Below the pieces are notes generated by a model that saw only the letters and a program-made list of their open reading frames with translations, ran no database searches and was not told where the DNA came from. The position numbers and the translations under genes are program-made. 64,000 bases of DNA, taken from assembly GCF_051020975.1 (NCBI RefSeq), contig NC_135038.1:4090001-4154000 (forward strand), in the 5' to 3' direction. Shown here in pieces: positions 11,801 through 24,917 of this stretch. Source of the DNA: Osmia lignaria lignaria (taxonomy: Eukaryota > Arthropoda > Insecta > Hymenoptera > Megachilidae). Each line of letters starts with the position of its first letter. Positions within the stretch are counted from its first letter, which is position 1.

Positions 11801-13948
11801 GTTTCTCCCGCCGAAAGAGTTAAGTAGCAGATCAAAGAAACATGGAGAGGATTCGAATGAAAGGTTCTTTCGAAAGCGATTGATCAAAGATCGCTGGATT
11901 AACGAGAGCCAGGGGAAATAAGTGTATCGCAGATTGACGAGGAAAGTATCGATCTTTCGAGCAGAAATCGGCGTGTCATCGGTAGGTGTGTTTGCCTAGC
12001 GGCAAGTCCGCGAACGGTCGGCTATCGTCAGGATATATTCGCACAGGAAATGGGTAGTTCGATTGTTTGCACGTTCGTACAAACAGTGCAGCTGCGAGGA
12101 TGCGCTCGGCGGTTCTCTCTGTTTGATTTTCGAAAGTGAACCTCCATTGTAACGTATGTCGGCACCGTGTATACCGGCCCGATCTGTCTGCCGATTTCAA
12201 TCGAATTCGTCAAAGAATCGGAAGAATACTTGCAAGAAAACGCCCTCTCTGTATTTTTCCCCCTTGCATATTAAATCCAGCCGCATGACCGCAAAGGGTT
12301 AATCGCTGCGTTTACCTATTTCATAATAATTTTCTGAAGGAATTAAGCTATGCTGTACCGATTGGAATTTCCCGAAGCTGTAGGGAATAAATTTGCAGAT
12401 ACGGAGGAGGAGAAAGTTAGGCAGGGCGCCGCGGTAGCCCTGCAATTTGTCGCGTATTTGAATAACAGCAGGCAACGAGGTGGCGCGCGAATGAATCGCG
12501 TGCGAGCAGTTGAAGTAGCGGCGAACGATCGTCGACGAGACGGTGACAAACAGCGATACGCTGGAAACGTGGAAACTGGACGGCCGTCGTCGTATTGACA
12601 AACGACCTAACGCCCGTGTGGACCGTTGCGTTCGACGAGATTCGAATTATCTCTGTTCCAGCCTGTCAATGCAAATGCCATACCTACATTCAATTACCGC
12701 TCGTCACGCTCCGATCAGCGCGCGAACGGGTAACCGCGGAATATTCCCCCTAGAATTCTTTGCGATTCTAAATTAAATCGTCCGCTTCGAGAAGAGCGAC
12801 CCGAAAGTTGCTAATCGTTTCAGAATAATCCACGTGGTTCAGTTCCAAAAATTTCAGGTAGGTGTGAAGAAGACTTAGAGATAATTGGTCAACCAATTAT
12901 CACCGATCTCGCAATTCATGCGGATAGTTGGATCAAGCCGAGGCATCGCGCGAGAAGCAAACAAGCGTCGGTAATTAATGGCTTCATTACTCACAATCAA
13001 AACTGTTGATGGAGAAGTCGAGCTGACGTCTGTGCACGGAGAATCGTCGGGAATATCTAAGTAAATACGGTACGTGTAAACGATCAAAGTCGAACGGATA
13101 ATAACAAGGCTAATGGAAACGCAATCCGGAGCACGTGTCGTTGAAGGAAGCGAACGGAATCACGCAGCACCGCGCGATTCACCGAAAAACCGCGTTACGC
13201 GGCAATCGATTACTCGTGAAACGAGTGCTCGATCGAACGACACATGGAAAACCGAGCGATTGAAACGCGAAAGAAGAGGTATCGTCGCGTTCGACCAACG
13301 CCGACTAATTCCCCTTCAAACTTCAAACCATTCATTCTCCTGATTGTTACAAGTAATCTATTTCAATCTCGACACATCCATAGTTGCAACACCGTATCAA
13401 AGATAAGTTATCATAATAATGGAACTGACCTAAGGTCATCGAAAGACACGGTTATCCCAAAGATGACACTCTCATTCCATCCTACCACGAGTCCACTGAA
13501 CGTCAGAAGCAGTCAGCGTGCTTTCTTACCGATACTCGGTGAAAACTGTGAAATAATAACGACGATGCAACGGCACGTGTCACGGGACGCGGATCGCGGA
13601 TCGCGGAAAAGAGGAGAAAAAAGAAAAACAGGTCGACTCGCGTACCATGCGGTGGAGAGCGGACGCGCGTGCTTCGAAACCGATTCGTCGGTACGCTCGA
13701 TTGGACAACAATACACGAAGAACGGTACCGGGGCACGAGCAGAAGCAGCAACAACAGAACAGCACAGCACCACCAGCAACCGTACCGCGTGAATACTACA
13801 CCAGCCCCCCTCCCGCCCCTCTCGCCCACGCCGAGATGGTTTCTCCTTCTCTCTGTTCCACAGAGGGTAGTTTCCTTCTAACGACCACGAACGCCCCACT
13901 GCTCGTTGCAATTCTCTCCCCTCCGTGCCACCAATGCGATCCCTTCCC
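8857..13948. other. 5' leader and upstream flank of the minus-strand Runx gene
   Basis: No coding sequence is supported here. An in-frame TGA just upstream of 8931 suggests that the first coding exon continues here as 5' UTR. A hairpin lies at 9303-9384. From about 10850 to 11350 the plus strand is strongly CT-rich, so the sense strand of the Runx gene is GA-rich, and the end of this block is CpG-rich. This makes it a plausible but unproven promoter region for the minus-strand gene. Confidence 0.4.
9303..9384. repeat. Long imperfect hairpin (inverted repeat) upstream of the minus-strand Runx gene
   Basis: The outer arms AGGAAGGGTTGGTC (9303-9316) and GACCAACCCTTCCT (9371-9384) pair perfectly over 14 bp. 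Inside them GGCGACGG (9339-9346) pairs with CCGTCGCC (9358-9365) around an 11-nt loop. The interior is asymmetric, with 22 nt on one side and 5 nt on the other. It lies about 450 bp in front of the chosen start codon, possibly in the 5' UTR. Confidence 0.6.
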
Positions 13949-14034
13949 GTGGCCAAACACCCCTACCACGTGCCACGACCACCCCTACCTTGTCGACGAT
14001 GGGGGTCGTGCGTGGAACGAGTAGGGGTGGCCAC
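13949..14034. repeat. Long imperfect hairpin of pre-miRNA size
   Basis: The ends GTGGCC (13949-13954) and GGCCAC (14029-14034) pair. Further in, ACCCCTAC, then CGT, then CCACG and an ACCCC block on the 5' arm find their complements in order on the 3' arm, giving about 27 pairs in 86 nt with small bulges and an apical loop near TTGTCGACGAT. No known mature miRNA was recognised in either arm. The class (ncRNA, cruciform or chance) is unresolved. Confidence 0.5.
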
Positions 14035-17000
14035 AGACCGAACATGTGTAACACGCAGTCTTGATTACACGCGGCCTTGTAAAAATTATTATTATAGCCT
14101 CTGATCGTGCTGCTACCCTCTCCCCTTCCAATTTTACTTTCCTTTTCTTTTTTTTACTTTTTTCGACCAATGGTTAAACGCACCACGCGTCACTTGACCT
14201 TTGATCCTCGGTGATCGTTTCACTGTCACGGTGATTTCACTGAATTTTTTTTTTTTTTTTAATTTTATTTTCTGTAGAGATAACAAGGGATGGGTTCGCA
14301 CAGTTTCGTTTTACGTTCCCCGATAATTCGTGTGTTCCTTGTAGCTTTCCAAACGAAATAATAATTGGTTTCATAAATGTATCCTGGTAAAGAAACATTA
14401 AAACCAGATCACAGCGTTGATCAATGGAAACCGCGTTAATTCCTGTGCATTCGAAAGGGGAAAAAATATCAGAATACCGTTCCATGCCAGTTGTTCGATG
14501 CGGCCACCGTTTGTCTGCTTCAGCAGCTCATCAGCCGACCCATTATTCGAATTATATTCCATAGGAGATAAAATAAATAACGCGTGAACCGGATAATTGT
14601 TACCGTTCGGGAAGCAATCTCGTCACGAAACGACTCTACCGTTTCTCATTATCTTTTTCAAGTCCTTATCGATATGGCTTTTGCATGATCAAAAGACTTG
14701 CTAGATCCACTGGAAGAGGATGAAATAAAAGGTGTCTCTGGGGCACGCAATCGCGAATACTCGATACATGGGGCCAGTTTGTGACCGAGAGAGTACAAGC
14801 GGCTTCCCTGCTTTCTGACCGAAGTGGGGCTAACCGCAGAATCGGAGGCAAGATGGCAAAAGTAAGTCGAGAGGGGCGGCGCTGTGGCCTGGCCAGCCCA
14901 CTGGCGCATCCTCATATTCTCTTTCGGATTCTGGCCTAAGATCTTCCAAGAATCTACGTTCGCGAAAACATAAGACCTCTATTTTCTTCTGTCGCTGTAT
15001 TTTCACTATTTCCTAAGATGAAAGTTTTGCAATAAAATATTTCATAATAACTGTGTTCAAATTTTGGCTAATCCCATCCCTTTCCTTTATTAAAAAGGGG
15101 TCGTTGACTTCCAGATTGCGGATGTCGGGGGAGTGAGATCCAAAAATCCTTTGGAATAGCCGGTAAAAAGGCAGAATAAACATTTCCTGAACGGTTAGTA
15201 GCGATGTGGTGGGCGAAGAGGGTGCAGAGGGTGAACGGGTGCTGCGGTTTCAGAGGGCGGAGGTTGCCTCCAGACTAGGGGGTGCGACAGAAACGAGCAC
15301 ACGCGAGAGATACGCGTGTCTGAGAAAGATGGATCCTTTCGAACGACTAAAAGTAGACAGGAAAAGTTCCTGCGTCGTGAATGGCGGCTGCTTCAAAGAA
15401 AACCGTGAATCGTTAAAGAAGTCTGGTTACGTTTTACGCGTTTCTTCGGACGAATCGACGGCCAATGGCATTTCGAAGGCGGTGATGTTTAACTCTTACA
15501 GAAATTTTATAGCGATTTCCTGACATAAGAAATAATCGAAGGACCTTTTCAAATCTTCGTTGAATAATACGATTACCTCGAAGAAGGTAAAAAATTAGCA
15601 CGGTTATAAATAAATATAAACACAAAGCATAAATTAATTTCAAAGTACGAAAAAAAAAAAAACACGTGTAAGCTGGTGAAGCGTAAAAACAAATAAAATA
15701 TAGAGGGTATAATTTTAAAAAATTCGTTTGCGAATAATTGCTACGTACGCGGCCAAAACTCAGCAGTAAGTTACAGCGTTGGACGTTGGCGAAGGAATAA
15801 TGTAACCGGGTGTAAATTAGAGTTACACGTTGCCAGTCTCGTTTTTTAACGCATTTGAATGTTTCAGCACAGATGGCATAAATAAAATCGTTTATATTCG
15901 AGCGCTCTTTCGAGCAGGGCTGCTGGAAAACGGTAGGTCTGTTCGAAGTGTGGCTCAGAGATGGCGACACCGAGGTACTTTTATCACCCTTCATTCACGG
16001 GGGTGCGAAACCCCTTTTTCGACACGCGCCATTTCCCGATCGTATCATCATAATAAACGAACGGAGCTTCGATGATTACGCATCGACGGCACACGGTATC
16101 GCTGTTGAAAATTTTTCATCGATTATCGTTGCCGCGATTCTCCCCCGGGGGGGTTCATTTAACGAAACATAAATTCATAAGCGTCTTTATATCATTGTAA
16201 CAAACAAACTCGACTACAAACGCAGCATTTTTGTTCATTATACAATAACGTATCGTTTAAATGCTATTCATTTGTAAAACCCTTGTTCGCTTTCAACAAT
16301 TCCGAGGCCAGTATCCAGGTTGGAGGAGGAATTTTCAATAAAATTCAACCGAACGAAAATACGCGCGTAAAACGAAACGACATCGATGTCGATATTAAAA
16401 CGAAATGCTAATTAATTTTTCTAAAACGCGTTTCCAGCCAGGCGTGAAACTACGGCAGCAATTATTCCACGAAATGAGGCCAGAACGAAATTAACTCGAT
16501 GGTAAACATCACCCTGGAGACAAAAGACCGGTGACATACCACAGGGCTGAATTCATACATAGAATCTATACGAGTTCACTCTTCTTTTAACCCCACCCCC
16601 AAAAAGTTCCTTAAAACTTTGCCTAATTAATAACAACTTGGACCAATATTTCTCGCTCTAAAGACCACCAAGAAATTCATAAATTACCCCGATAATAATG
16701 AAATAGTCATCGACTTCCACTATATCAGAATGATTTTTCACGGTGTAATGCGAGTAGCAGGCATCATAATGATCCGGAAAAAAATCCGTGATTCTGACAA
16801 GGGGGACGGCAAACATCCCGCAAAACCTTAACCACCCGAATGGTACTGTTTTAATGTAATTCCAGGACCGGTTTGTCGCTCGGCTCATGCACGCATGTAA
16901 CAGCGCGAGCGACAAACCCGTCGACCAGCTAGCGAGCCGAAAAGAGACACCCTCCGAGTGCGAAAGAGAGGAAGGCGATAGGGGGCTGAGGGTGAATAGT

Positions 17001-20000
17001 TGCGAACGGGGTGTACGGCGGTGTACATACAGGTAAAGACAGAGCGAGAAGAATAACGGGTGAGTATGGTGGTCAGTTGGCGTGTAACAGAGAAAGATGA
17101 ACGTTGCGAGGGGGACGGGGGGTAGAAAGAGTAAAATTCGTGGTAGGGGGTGAGAGTGACAGAGAGGGTGCAGTGTTTTGTTCGCGCGCGATGGACGCGT
17201 CGCCATAGCGACCGGCGGTTGTTTATTATTGCGTCCAGCGGTCGTGTGGGGTGGTGTGGAAGAGAGCACGGGGTAGTTTACGCGACGAGGGGGTTGAAAA
17301 GGGTTAGGTGGCTGGGGGAGGATGGAAGGATGAGAGAGAGAGAGAGGAAAGAGTGGGAGAGGGTTGGAACGGTGGTGTGCAACGAGGGAGTGGCGGCCGA
17401 CCACACGAGGCCGAAAAACACACTCTCCGCCAAACCTACCCCCCTTTTACACCCCCGTACACCACCTCCTCCCTCCCGTTGGTAATGAGAGTTCGATAAA
17501 GCGCCTTTACCAGTGCGTGACGTCAAGCGTGTTCTCTCTCCCTCCCGCTTTTTATCCAACTTTCTCTCTCCCTCTCTCTGGTATACTCTCCTCCTCTTTT
17601 GGCTTCCTCTATCCCTATCTATCTCTTTTTTTATTTTTGGTTTTGCTTGCTCGTTGCCTTTTTTCGGTTGCCGTTAGCAGCGGCGAAGTCGCGGCGTGTG
17701 ACAAAAAACGAAACTTGGGAAATTTCGTTGACGCGAGCGAGCTAGGAGAGAGTGGTAGAATACATTTTTTTCGCAACGATAAAAACGTCGCGGTAGCTTG
17801 ATGGGTATCATATTTTTTTCGGAGCAGGGCCAGAAATTTGTGCTGGCCGGTAGTGTTGACGCGGCTCGAGTACTCTACTCTATGATCGTGTTGCTTTCTA
17901 CGCTCTAATTACTTTCTGATCTCTCCTTTTCACACCTTTGTTTTTTAGTTTCCTGTTAAACGAGAGGAAAGATTGGTGCGGCGGTTTCGTCGTTTGTTTC
18001 TTTCGCCCATTAATCCTTCGCGAGTAGGATTCATTCGTGAATGGATATTGCAAAAGTTTGTTTCACGAGTTGGAATGTTTTCAACAGAAGCTGTTAATGA
18101 TTTAAATTAACCGTGATAAGGTCCAACAAAGTTTCGGGTCAATCTCGACGGTAAAGTGTTACTTCGCGGGACTCTCGATGGTCAGCAAACAGAATGAAAT
18201 GGTAATTAATCCCGAACGGCTTTTTACACACCTGTTCGAATTCCTGCGAGCCCGTATCCTGACCCTGGAAACTTCAAGTTCCCTTCGTATAAGACAGACG
18301 TTTAAGACGTGCGCTAATTAAGAACGGCATCTCACTACGCAGCTGCCAGCCACGCCGGCGTTGCCCGGGAATTATTAAACGGCCACGAGGAAGCGACATA
18401 AGGTCGACGGGTAACCAGAAACAGCAGAGAACACGACTGCTAGAAACTTTCAACCCTGGGGAACACGAGTGCGCGTGAAAACGTAACCCCTTATGGCAAT
18501 CCAAAGGAAAATTTCAACTCCCCTAACGTGACGAGAGAAACTGATTAAATCTTTCAACTATCACCAACGATTTATTTATATTATATTTTTCTAATCGACA
18601 GAGAAAAATAGTTTCTGAAAATAACGCTTCGCGTTGAACGCACCGAAGCCAGCAAGTTTTTGTTAAGAACGTCTGCAGACGTAGAAAGCGATCGGGCAGC
18701 GGAAGACCGGAAGTCTATCAGCACCTCGGAATCTGTACCGTCAGCTCGACAACAATCCGCCCACGCGGAGAGGCTCGAGATTACGGTAGGGTGAAAGAGA
18801 TAGAATCGTCGACGTTTCGTTCAGAGGACGGTAAATTGCCTGCTATCGGTACGTTGCATCGTTAATCCTAAACTACCATGTTCGTTTGTATCATTCGCAA
18901 CGATGCGCTCTAATGATCCTTAGAAACTGTTTAAACATTTCGCTAGAAACGATGTATAAAGAATCGACAGTTTCAGAAAGTATTTTGTTTCAGAAAGGTT
19001 AGACAGGGACATTAGGGTGATCGTTTACGTGGTGGGTCAGCGAGTAAAACGCTGCTTCCTCCGAGCGTTTTAGGAGCATCCGCTCACCTGCTCTCGCCCC
19101 AGCGATAATTTACTCTTTTTTCGGTCACCGATTCGACCGGGCAGCGGCGCTAATTTACATTTACGAGCGAGATCGGCTAATTGCCGGTTAACCGGTTGGC
19201 CGAGCAACGACATACCTGGTTCGTAGTTTGTTGCCATCCGATACAACTGTCGTTCGCCCGTGAGAACCGGCATCAGGCCTCTTCGTTGCGTCGATTATCG
19301 CAATCTTCGTTGCCCGCTCCTCCGCCGTTTTTCTCCTGGAGAAATAAAAATACATAGATGGTTAGACTACGGTTCCGTTGAACGAGAATTTTCCGGTAGC
19401 CTGGGAGACGGAGAGATAGGAGAAGACAAACAACCGTGTGATATGGAGCCCGTGAAGAGCAGCAAAACGTAAACCGTGATACAGGCGCCAACGAACCAAC
19501 TCGTCGCCGCAATGTGTTATCGTTGGTAAACGAGTTGCCCTGTCGCTCGCTATTCATCTCTAATTCTGTCGCAACCGGCTCTGCCGCTTTAGCAAGATGA
19601 AACTTTAATTTTGATCGGGTCGAACGAAAAACAAAAAACCAATTATCCGTTCCCGAATGATCCGTAGCTCGCATCCTTTATTTATGACGTTGTCCGAAAA
19701 CCGCCGTGTTGATTAATCGAACGAACTGCATCATTTTTATTTACCATCCTGGTATATTATACGTCACAACTTCAGACTAATGTTATTAGAATACAAATTA
19801 CCGTGTAACGCTTCAAAAATTATTGATAATCGTCGAGTACTCTCGAATGAGAACAGTTCGATTACAAAAATTCGATACAACGTGGGTGGAAAGCTTATGT
19901 GCGTAATGCTCGAGTAATTAAGAGCCTCCATAATTATAAAATTATACAATAAAATTGGAAAAAATATGAAAATGTTAATCTTTAGATATTCGCCATCCAA

Positions 20001-21940
20001 AGGTGAAAGGTTAATAAAAGAAAAAAATTATTTTTACAAAAGTGATCTAGAAACTAGTGAGTAGGAAATGTAATTAAAGATTCTTTCTCTGGCTGCGAAA
20101 TTATGGCAGGCTATCATTGATGGTCGCGAGGGGATGATGAACATGGATTGGCATTTTCCAGCGTCGAACAACGTGCTCTCGGTCTGGTGTACGCGTACAC
20201 ACTGGCCTCGGTTTCCACGTTAAAGCGAGGTCCAACGCGGTACCTGTCACGGTTCCCTGGCATCCCCGTTTCACCCCCTTTTCAAACCCCTCTCGTGCAC
20301 CGTTTCCATCCTGGGTTCCACGAGCGAACTACTCGCTTCGGTTTTTAGTTAATGCTTGCAGCACCCATCACGCAGCCGACCACGTCGATGGACTTTAACC
20401 CATTATGGTTGCGTCTACATCGTGAGATATACTATTCGGGTATTTAAGGGAGGACGCGAAAGCCGCGATCGTAAAATGGTATTCCACAGACACTGAAATC
20501 GTTCGATCATAATTGGGTATTCGGGTAGCCATCGAACTTTCGATACTTGACCCTTTTTAAACGTCCGACTTCGCTTTAGAATGGAATATCAACTAGGAAA
20601 GAAAGCTGTCGAGGATGAAAACGACAAGCGGTCATTGCCGATAACTTTCTATTCGCAATTCATAACCGATCCGTCGAGAGAAATGGGAAGAGAAGCAATC
20701 TCCGCGGGGACACGAGGTTAAAAGAATAAAGAAAAAGAGTATAAAAAAAACACAGGCAAACAGCGTAGAGGACGTGGAACAAACAACGTCAGACAGGCTA
20801 CGACGAAAATCGTGTCCCGCTGGTTGGCGAGAGAGAGAGAGACAGGGTAGGTGGAGCAGAGAGGGTGGTCAGGGTTGATCGTCGGATCGCGGGATCCCGG
20901 TCGATCTAGCAGCGTTGGTGCTCCTCTGGAGAGACGGAAGTAGCCGTGAAAAATTTTCCCGTCGACGTGTGGTGGCCCGTGTACGAGGCTAACGCCGCGC
21001 ATTTCGCGGTGTTCGGGGTGTCGGGGGTGGTTCACCAGAGAGTGTACCGCGGGTTGGGTCACGCTGGGATGAGTCGCGTCCACGCTGTGCTAGGCCGAGA
21101 GTGGAATGGAATGGAGTGGAGTGGAGAGTGGAGAGTGAACGGAGGGCGGGAGTTGAAGCGAGAGGGTTGGCCGGCAACGATGGTAAGGGTGAGCGAACGG
21201 GGATGAGGCGGTAGTGGTGGCAGTGGGTGGCCGAAGGTGAGGGTATTTGTTGGCGCGAGTGGCTAGCCAGTCGGATTACCACCGGCAGGGTGATTCGAGG
21301 GGGGTTCTTTCGGATGGTGAGGGGTGTGCGCGCGGCTCGCCGAGGGGTAGGGGGTTGCTATGGGTCCGCAATACACACACAGTGGCACTCGACGAAAAAT
21401 GTAGCCAGAGAGCGACCGCCGCTGGAAAATTTACACGCATCACGAGGGCGATGGCTGAATGGCGAGGGTTAAAAGAGCATCGCTAATGGCCACCGCGTCG
21501 GTTATTTTGTGGATTTTTATAATACGACCGACCGAAGTCTCTGTGTCCCTTCTCTCTGCTCCTCTTCTTCTATCTTTACCGGTTCCAACACATACCCAAC
21601 ACGGCACAGTCGACTCCATCAGTTTTTCAATCCGGCTGATTTTCCTTCGTCACACCCCTTTCCTCCGCTTTCTCCTCCTCCTCCTCCTATATCCTCCTAC
21701 TCTCCGCCGCTGTTCCGACGTATTTGCGTGGATGAAATTGAGCGATAATGAAGGGGCGATTCGATTTTCTTTGCGAATCGAGATGTGTCCGATATCGAAC
21801 GCTTTTTCTTTTTCTTCTTCTTTCAACATAGACCGTGTATTCTTCGTTGATCAACGAAGATGCGTAAGAATTAACAGGAGTCGAGGCAAAATTCCAGATT
21901 CTTTTGGTTTCGTTTCACGAAATATTCGTATAGCGAGCAT
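14035..21940. other. Intergenic DNA between the two Runx genes, left-central part
   Basis: No gene is supported. Notable items are a T16 run (14245-14260), a block from about 16940 to 17660 that switches from GA-rich to CT-rich on the plus strand, a near-palindrome at 20885-20906, a purine-rich degenerate pentamer array (21099-21136) and a CT-rich block near 21540-21700. The longest frame, 17404-16658 on the minus strand, starts at GTG and looks like a by-product of base skew. Confidence 0.5.
21099..21136. repeat. Degenerate GGAAT/GGAGT pentamer array
   Basis: Units of GGAAT, GGAGT and GGAGAGT follow one another over about 38 bp in a purine-rich, G-rich region. Confidence 0.75.
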
Positions 21941-22046
21941 AATATTTAACAATTAATATTTCATATTTTACGTCTAAATATTACGTAAATTACGTTTAAA
22001 TATTAATTAATATTAATATTTAACAATTAATATTTCATATTTTACG
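21941..22046. repeat. AT-rich direct repeat, two 32-bp copies
   Basis: A 32-base unit (21941-21972) recurs exactly at 22015-22046, a spacing of 74 bp. It begins AATATTTAACAATTAATATT and ends CATATTTTACG. Between the copies lie TTACGTAA (21981-21988) and several TTAAATATTAATTAA-type words. Confidence 0.9.
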
Positions 22047-22183
22047 CTTGGCTCTTCGTGAAAAACGCGTCACGCTTAATTGCCAGGGTAGAGAACGGAG
22101 GAATTACGAGGGTTAATCGAAAGGGGTTGATAACTTTCGTCGTGACTCTGTATTGTGAAAGAATGACAATTTCAGAATGCCAT

Positions 22184-22204
22184 TCTATCTATCTATCTAT
22201 CTAT
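22184..22204. repeat. TCTA microsatellite
   Basis: Five TCTA units plus one base, without interruption. Confidence 0.95.
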
Positions 22205-24890
22205 GACGATTCATCATCCGTATTTTCTACGTTAGGAAATGACACATTATTTTGAAACTATCGACAATAAAAATGAAGAGAATTGTTATTGCTCCTTTAG
22301 CAACAAGTGTCTGAACTTTATTCTGAACAACTACGATTAAAAGAGAATAATTCTAAATTCCAAATTCCTTCGCGAAACTACCACGATATAAATTACACGG
22401 TTTAATTTTACTTAAATATTCAAGAACAAATACGAATTAAACCCTTGATTAAAATTATACTGCTGCCTTCTCTACCACGATAAATCAGAAAGATCCTCGG
22501 ATCGGAGCGAAATCCTTCCGAGTTTCCATCCGTGTGGAGAAACGAATTCGAAATGCACGGTGATCAAAGTCCGTCCTCCGGTCGGGATCCATTTAACGCG
22601 AGCGTGGATCCGCACTTCCTGACATTTAGCAGGTGAAACAACGGAGAACACGTATGCTGGTCCCCTCGGAGATGGCCGGCACACCCTCGTGCAGCGTAAC
22701 GCTAACCCAGTGAAATAGATAGTCTCTCCAGGGCTGATATCGTGGCGTACACGAGCGAAGAGAAGAGACAGAATCACAAGTGAACCAAGTTATATGTATA
22801 CTTGTAGGTGAGTTGATGTATGTGGATGTGTGTGTGTATGTGGTTGGGAAGAGAGAGCAAGAGTACAGAGGCCGGCAGAATCCATCCATATATCGCGGGG
22901 CCAACAAACCGACCGAATCTCGACAGGACGAATGGGTAGGCCGCGTTTTCACCGTTGCCACTCCGCGCCAGTTTCCAGTAGGCTGTTCTATCTGTGTACG
23001 GGTCACCATTTCGTGTGTGTGGATGGGTATAGTTACCCGTAACGTGGCACACCGATCCGCCACACTGGCTACGACCAACGAAAGCTTCGTCCAGAGAGAG
23101 AGATAAAGCTAGATAAAGAAGAGAGAAGGAAGGAAAAAGCGAGAGCGATAGACGTGGTCAGATATAAAGAGATAAAGAGAAACTCGAGGGTAGAGAGTAT
23201 CCGAGAGAGAGGGAGCGCAGCTCGGCACTCCGCAAATTTTCAACCACCACCCACTCTCCACCTCACACCACCACCCACGGTTCGCTAACCCCCAACCCTT
23301 CCTCTATTCGAGCTCGTTTTTGCCGCGTCCACCGCCAGATCAATGGGGTTGCTAACACGGGTAGGTATATGTGTCCCGTCCCCACCGCCCCTGCTCCGAC
23401 CAGTACACCCCTCCCCTCGCGCGTGCACCCTCTCGCTGAAACCGTCGACCAACCCTCCGGGCACCAACTACCCTTGCGATGCCTCTCCGCCACTCTGTAC
23501 AGGGTGATTATAAAGTTTCCATGGACCGATGCTAAACGAATTGTCTCCGGCGGTCGCGTGTTTCCGCGTGCACCAGCAGCTACCACACCTGCCACTAGGG
23601 GGTGGATTTCTTCCTACGACGAATCTACAAGGCAGGATTTGCCGGAGGATCGTCAAGACTGTACCGGGGGGGGGGATTCTCGATTCAGTTAATCCTCGAG
23701 TTTTGCGACGTTTCAACCATCCCCGTCGCGTCGACTCGCCAACTGATTTATCGTCCGGGAAAGGAGACCCTCGTGAAAGGGTGATTTGTGGGTGACGCTT
23801 GCGGTTAACTTTCTGCTTGGCTGTTTAATTATTTCCCTATCTTCTTCGACTGTTTTTGTGGATCACGTTCAAGTCTTACTTTACGTTCTGTTTATCGCAA
23901 TACCTTTGTAGTCGAGTTGATAATTATCGAGTACGATCCATTAAAAATTACACCTGATATCGTGTTCGGAAAATGAAAACACGAAAAACGGAAGGGAATA
24001 GCAGTCATACGTATGCCGTTATAATTGCGTGTAGGTCGTAATGACTTTTTTATCGACTCGCAAGAACCGGATGGGATAGCCGGGGCCAAAGGGATCGATC
24101 GATAATTCTGTTTCGGTTACAGACAATTACGGCTGATTCGACCGCTAATCAACGGCAGCACAGGCCACTCGTCTGGCCAACGATCCGACAAATATCCTCA
24201 AAGTGATCCGACGACACACAGTCCAAGCAATCGGCCCACGTTTATCGTGTGAACATCGACGTGCCCGTTTCGAGACCGATAAATAAATCAGGATAACACA
24301 CGCTAAAGAAAAAATCACAGATCAACACTTTGCTTGATGATTTCCTAATAGAGAAAACCATTAATTACTACGCTATTCGCGCGTCGATGACTATTCAAGA
24401 TACCATTCAATAGAGCGGTGAGAAACAAAGAGAAGAAAGGAAGCTTTCGACACTGATCAAAATCTGTCAAACGCAAAGTCTGAATAGAAAGGATCCGCGT
24501 GGTAGTCGTGTCGGCTTATTAAATTCCAGAAACTTAAACACCACCTGTTGAGGGTGTTCACCCGTCCCTCGTCGTCGGGCCGAAAAAGTCACCGGGATAG
24601 GGATGCCTCTCACCCCTTTCCGCGATGAAACATTTTTCAAACAAGGTTCCAGCCCCGCGACGTGCGACGGGGGCAGAAATTCGGGCGAAAGTTTCGAGCA
24701 ATTTGGCCACTGGCCAGCCACTTCCAGACCGATCCTCGTGGTCGGCCGAAAAAATGCTCCACCGATTCTCCGCCCTCGACAGATTAGTTCGACCTCCTAT
24801 CATCGCGATCGCCGTTTCAATCGTCGTTCCGATTCATCGGCTTGTAAAACAATGCACCGCTGATTACTCGATATAACTTTCGAACAGAGC

Positions 24891-24917
24891 GAGAGAGAGA
24901 GAGAGAGAGAGAGAGAG
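24891..24917. repeat. GA microsatellite
   Basis: A 27-base uninterrupted GA run. GA runs can bind GAGA-type factors in insects, but no such role is shown here. Confidence 0.95.

Noticed and set aside
13244..13792. 182-codon plus-strand frame
   Set aside because: No similarity was recognised, composition drifts along the frame, and overlapping frames of similar length exist on the other strand.
15434..15994. 186-codon minus-strand frame
   Set aside because: A frame of this length is expected about once by chance in a 64-kb six-frame search. There is no domain, and it has AT-driven Phe/Tyr/Leu-rich composition.
16658..17404. Longest open frame, 248 codons on the minus strand
   Set aside because: It starts at GTG, is low in complexity (Pro, Ser, Leu, His) in its first half, has no recognisable domain and lies in strand-skewed DNA where stop codons are rare by composition.
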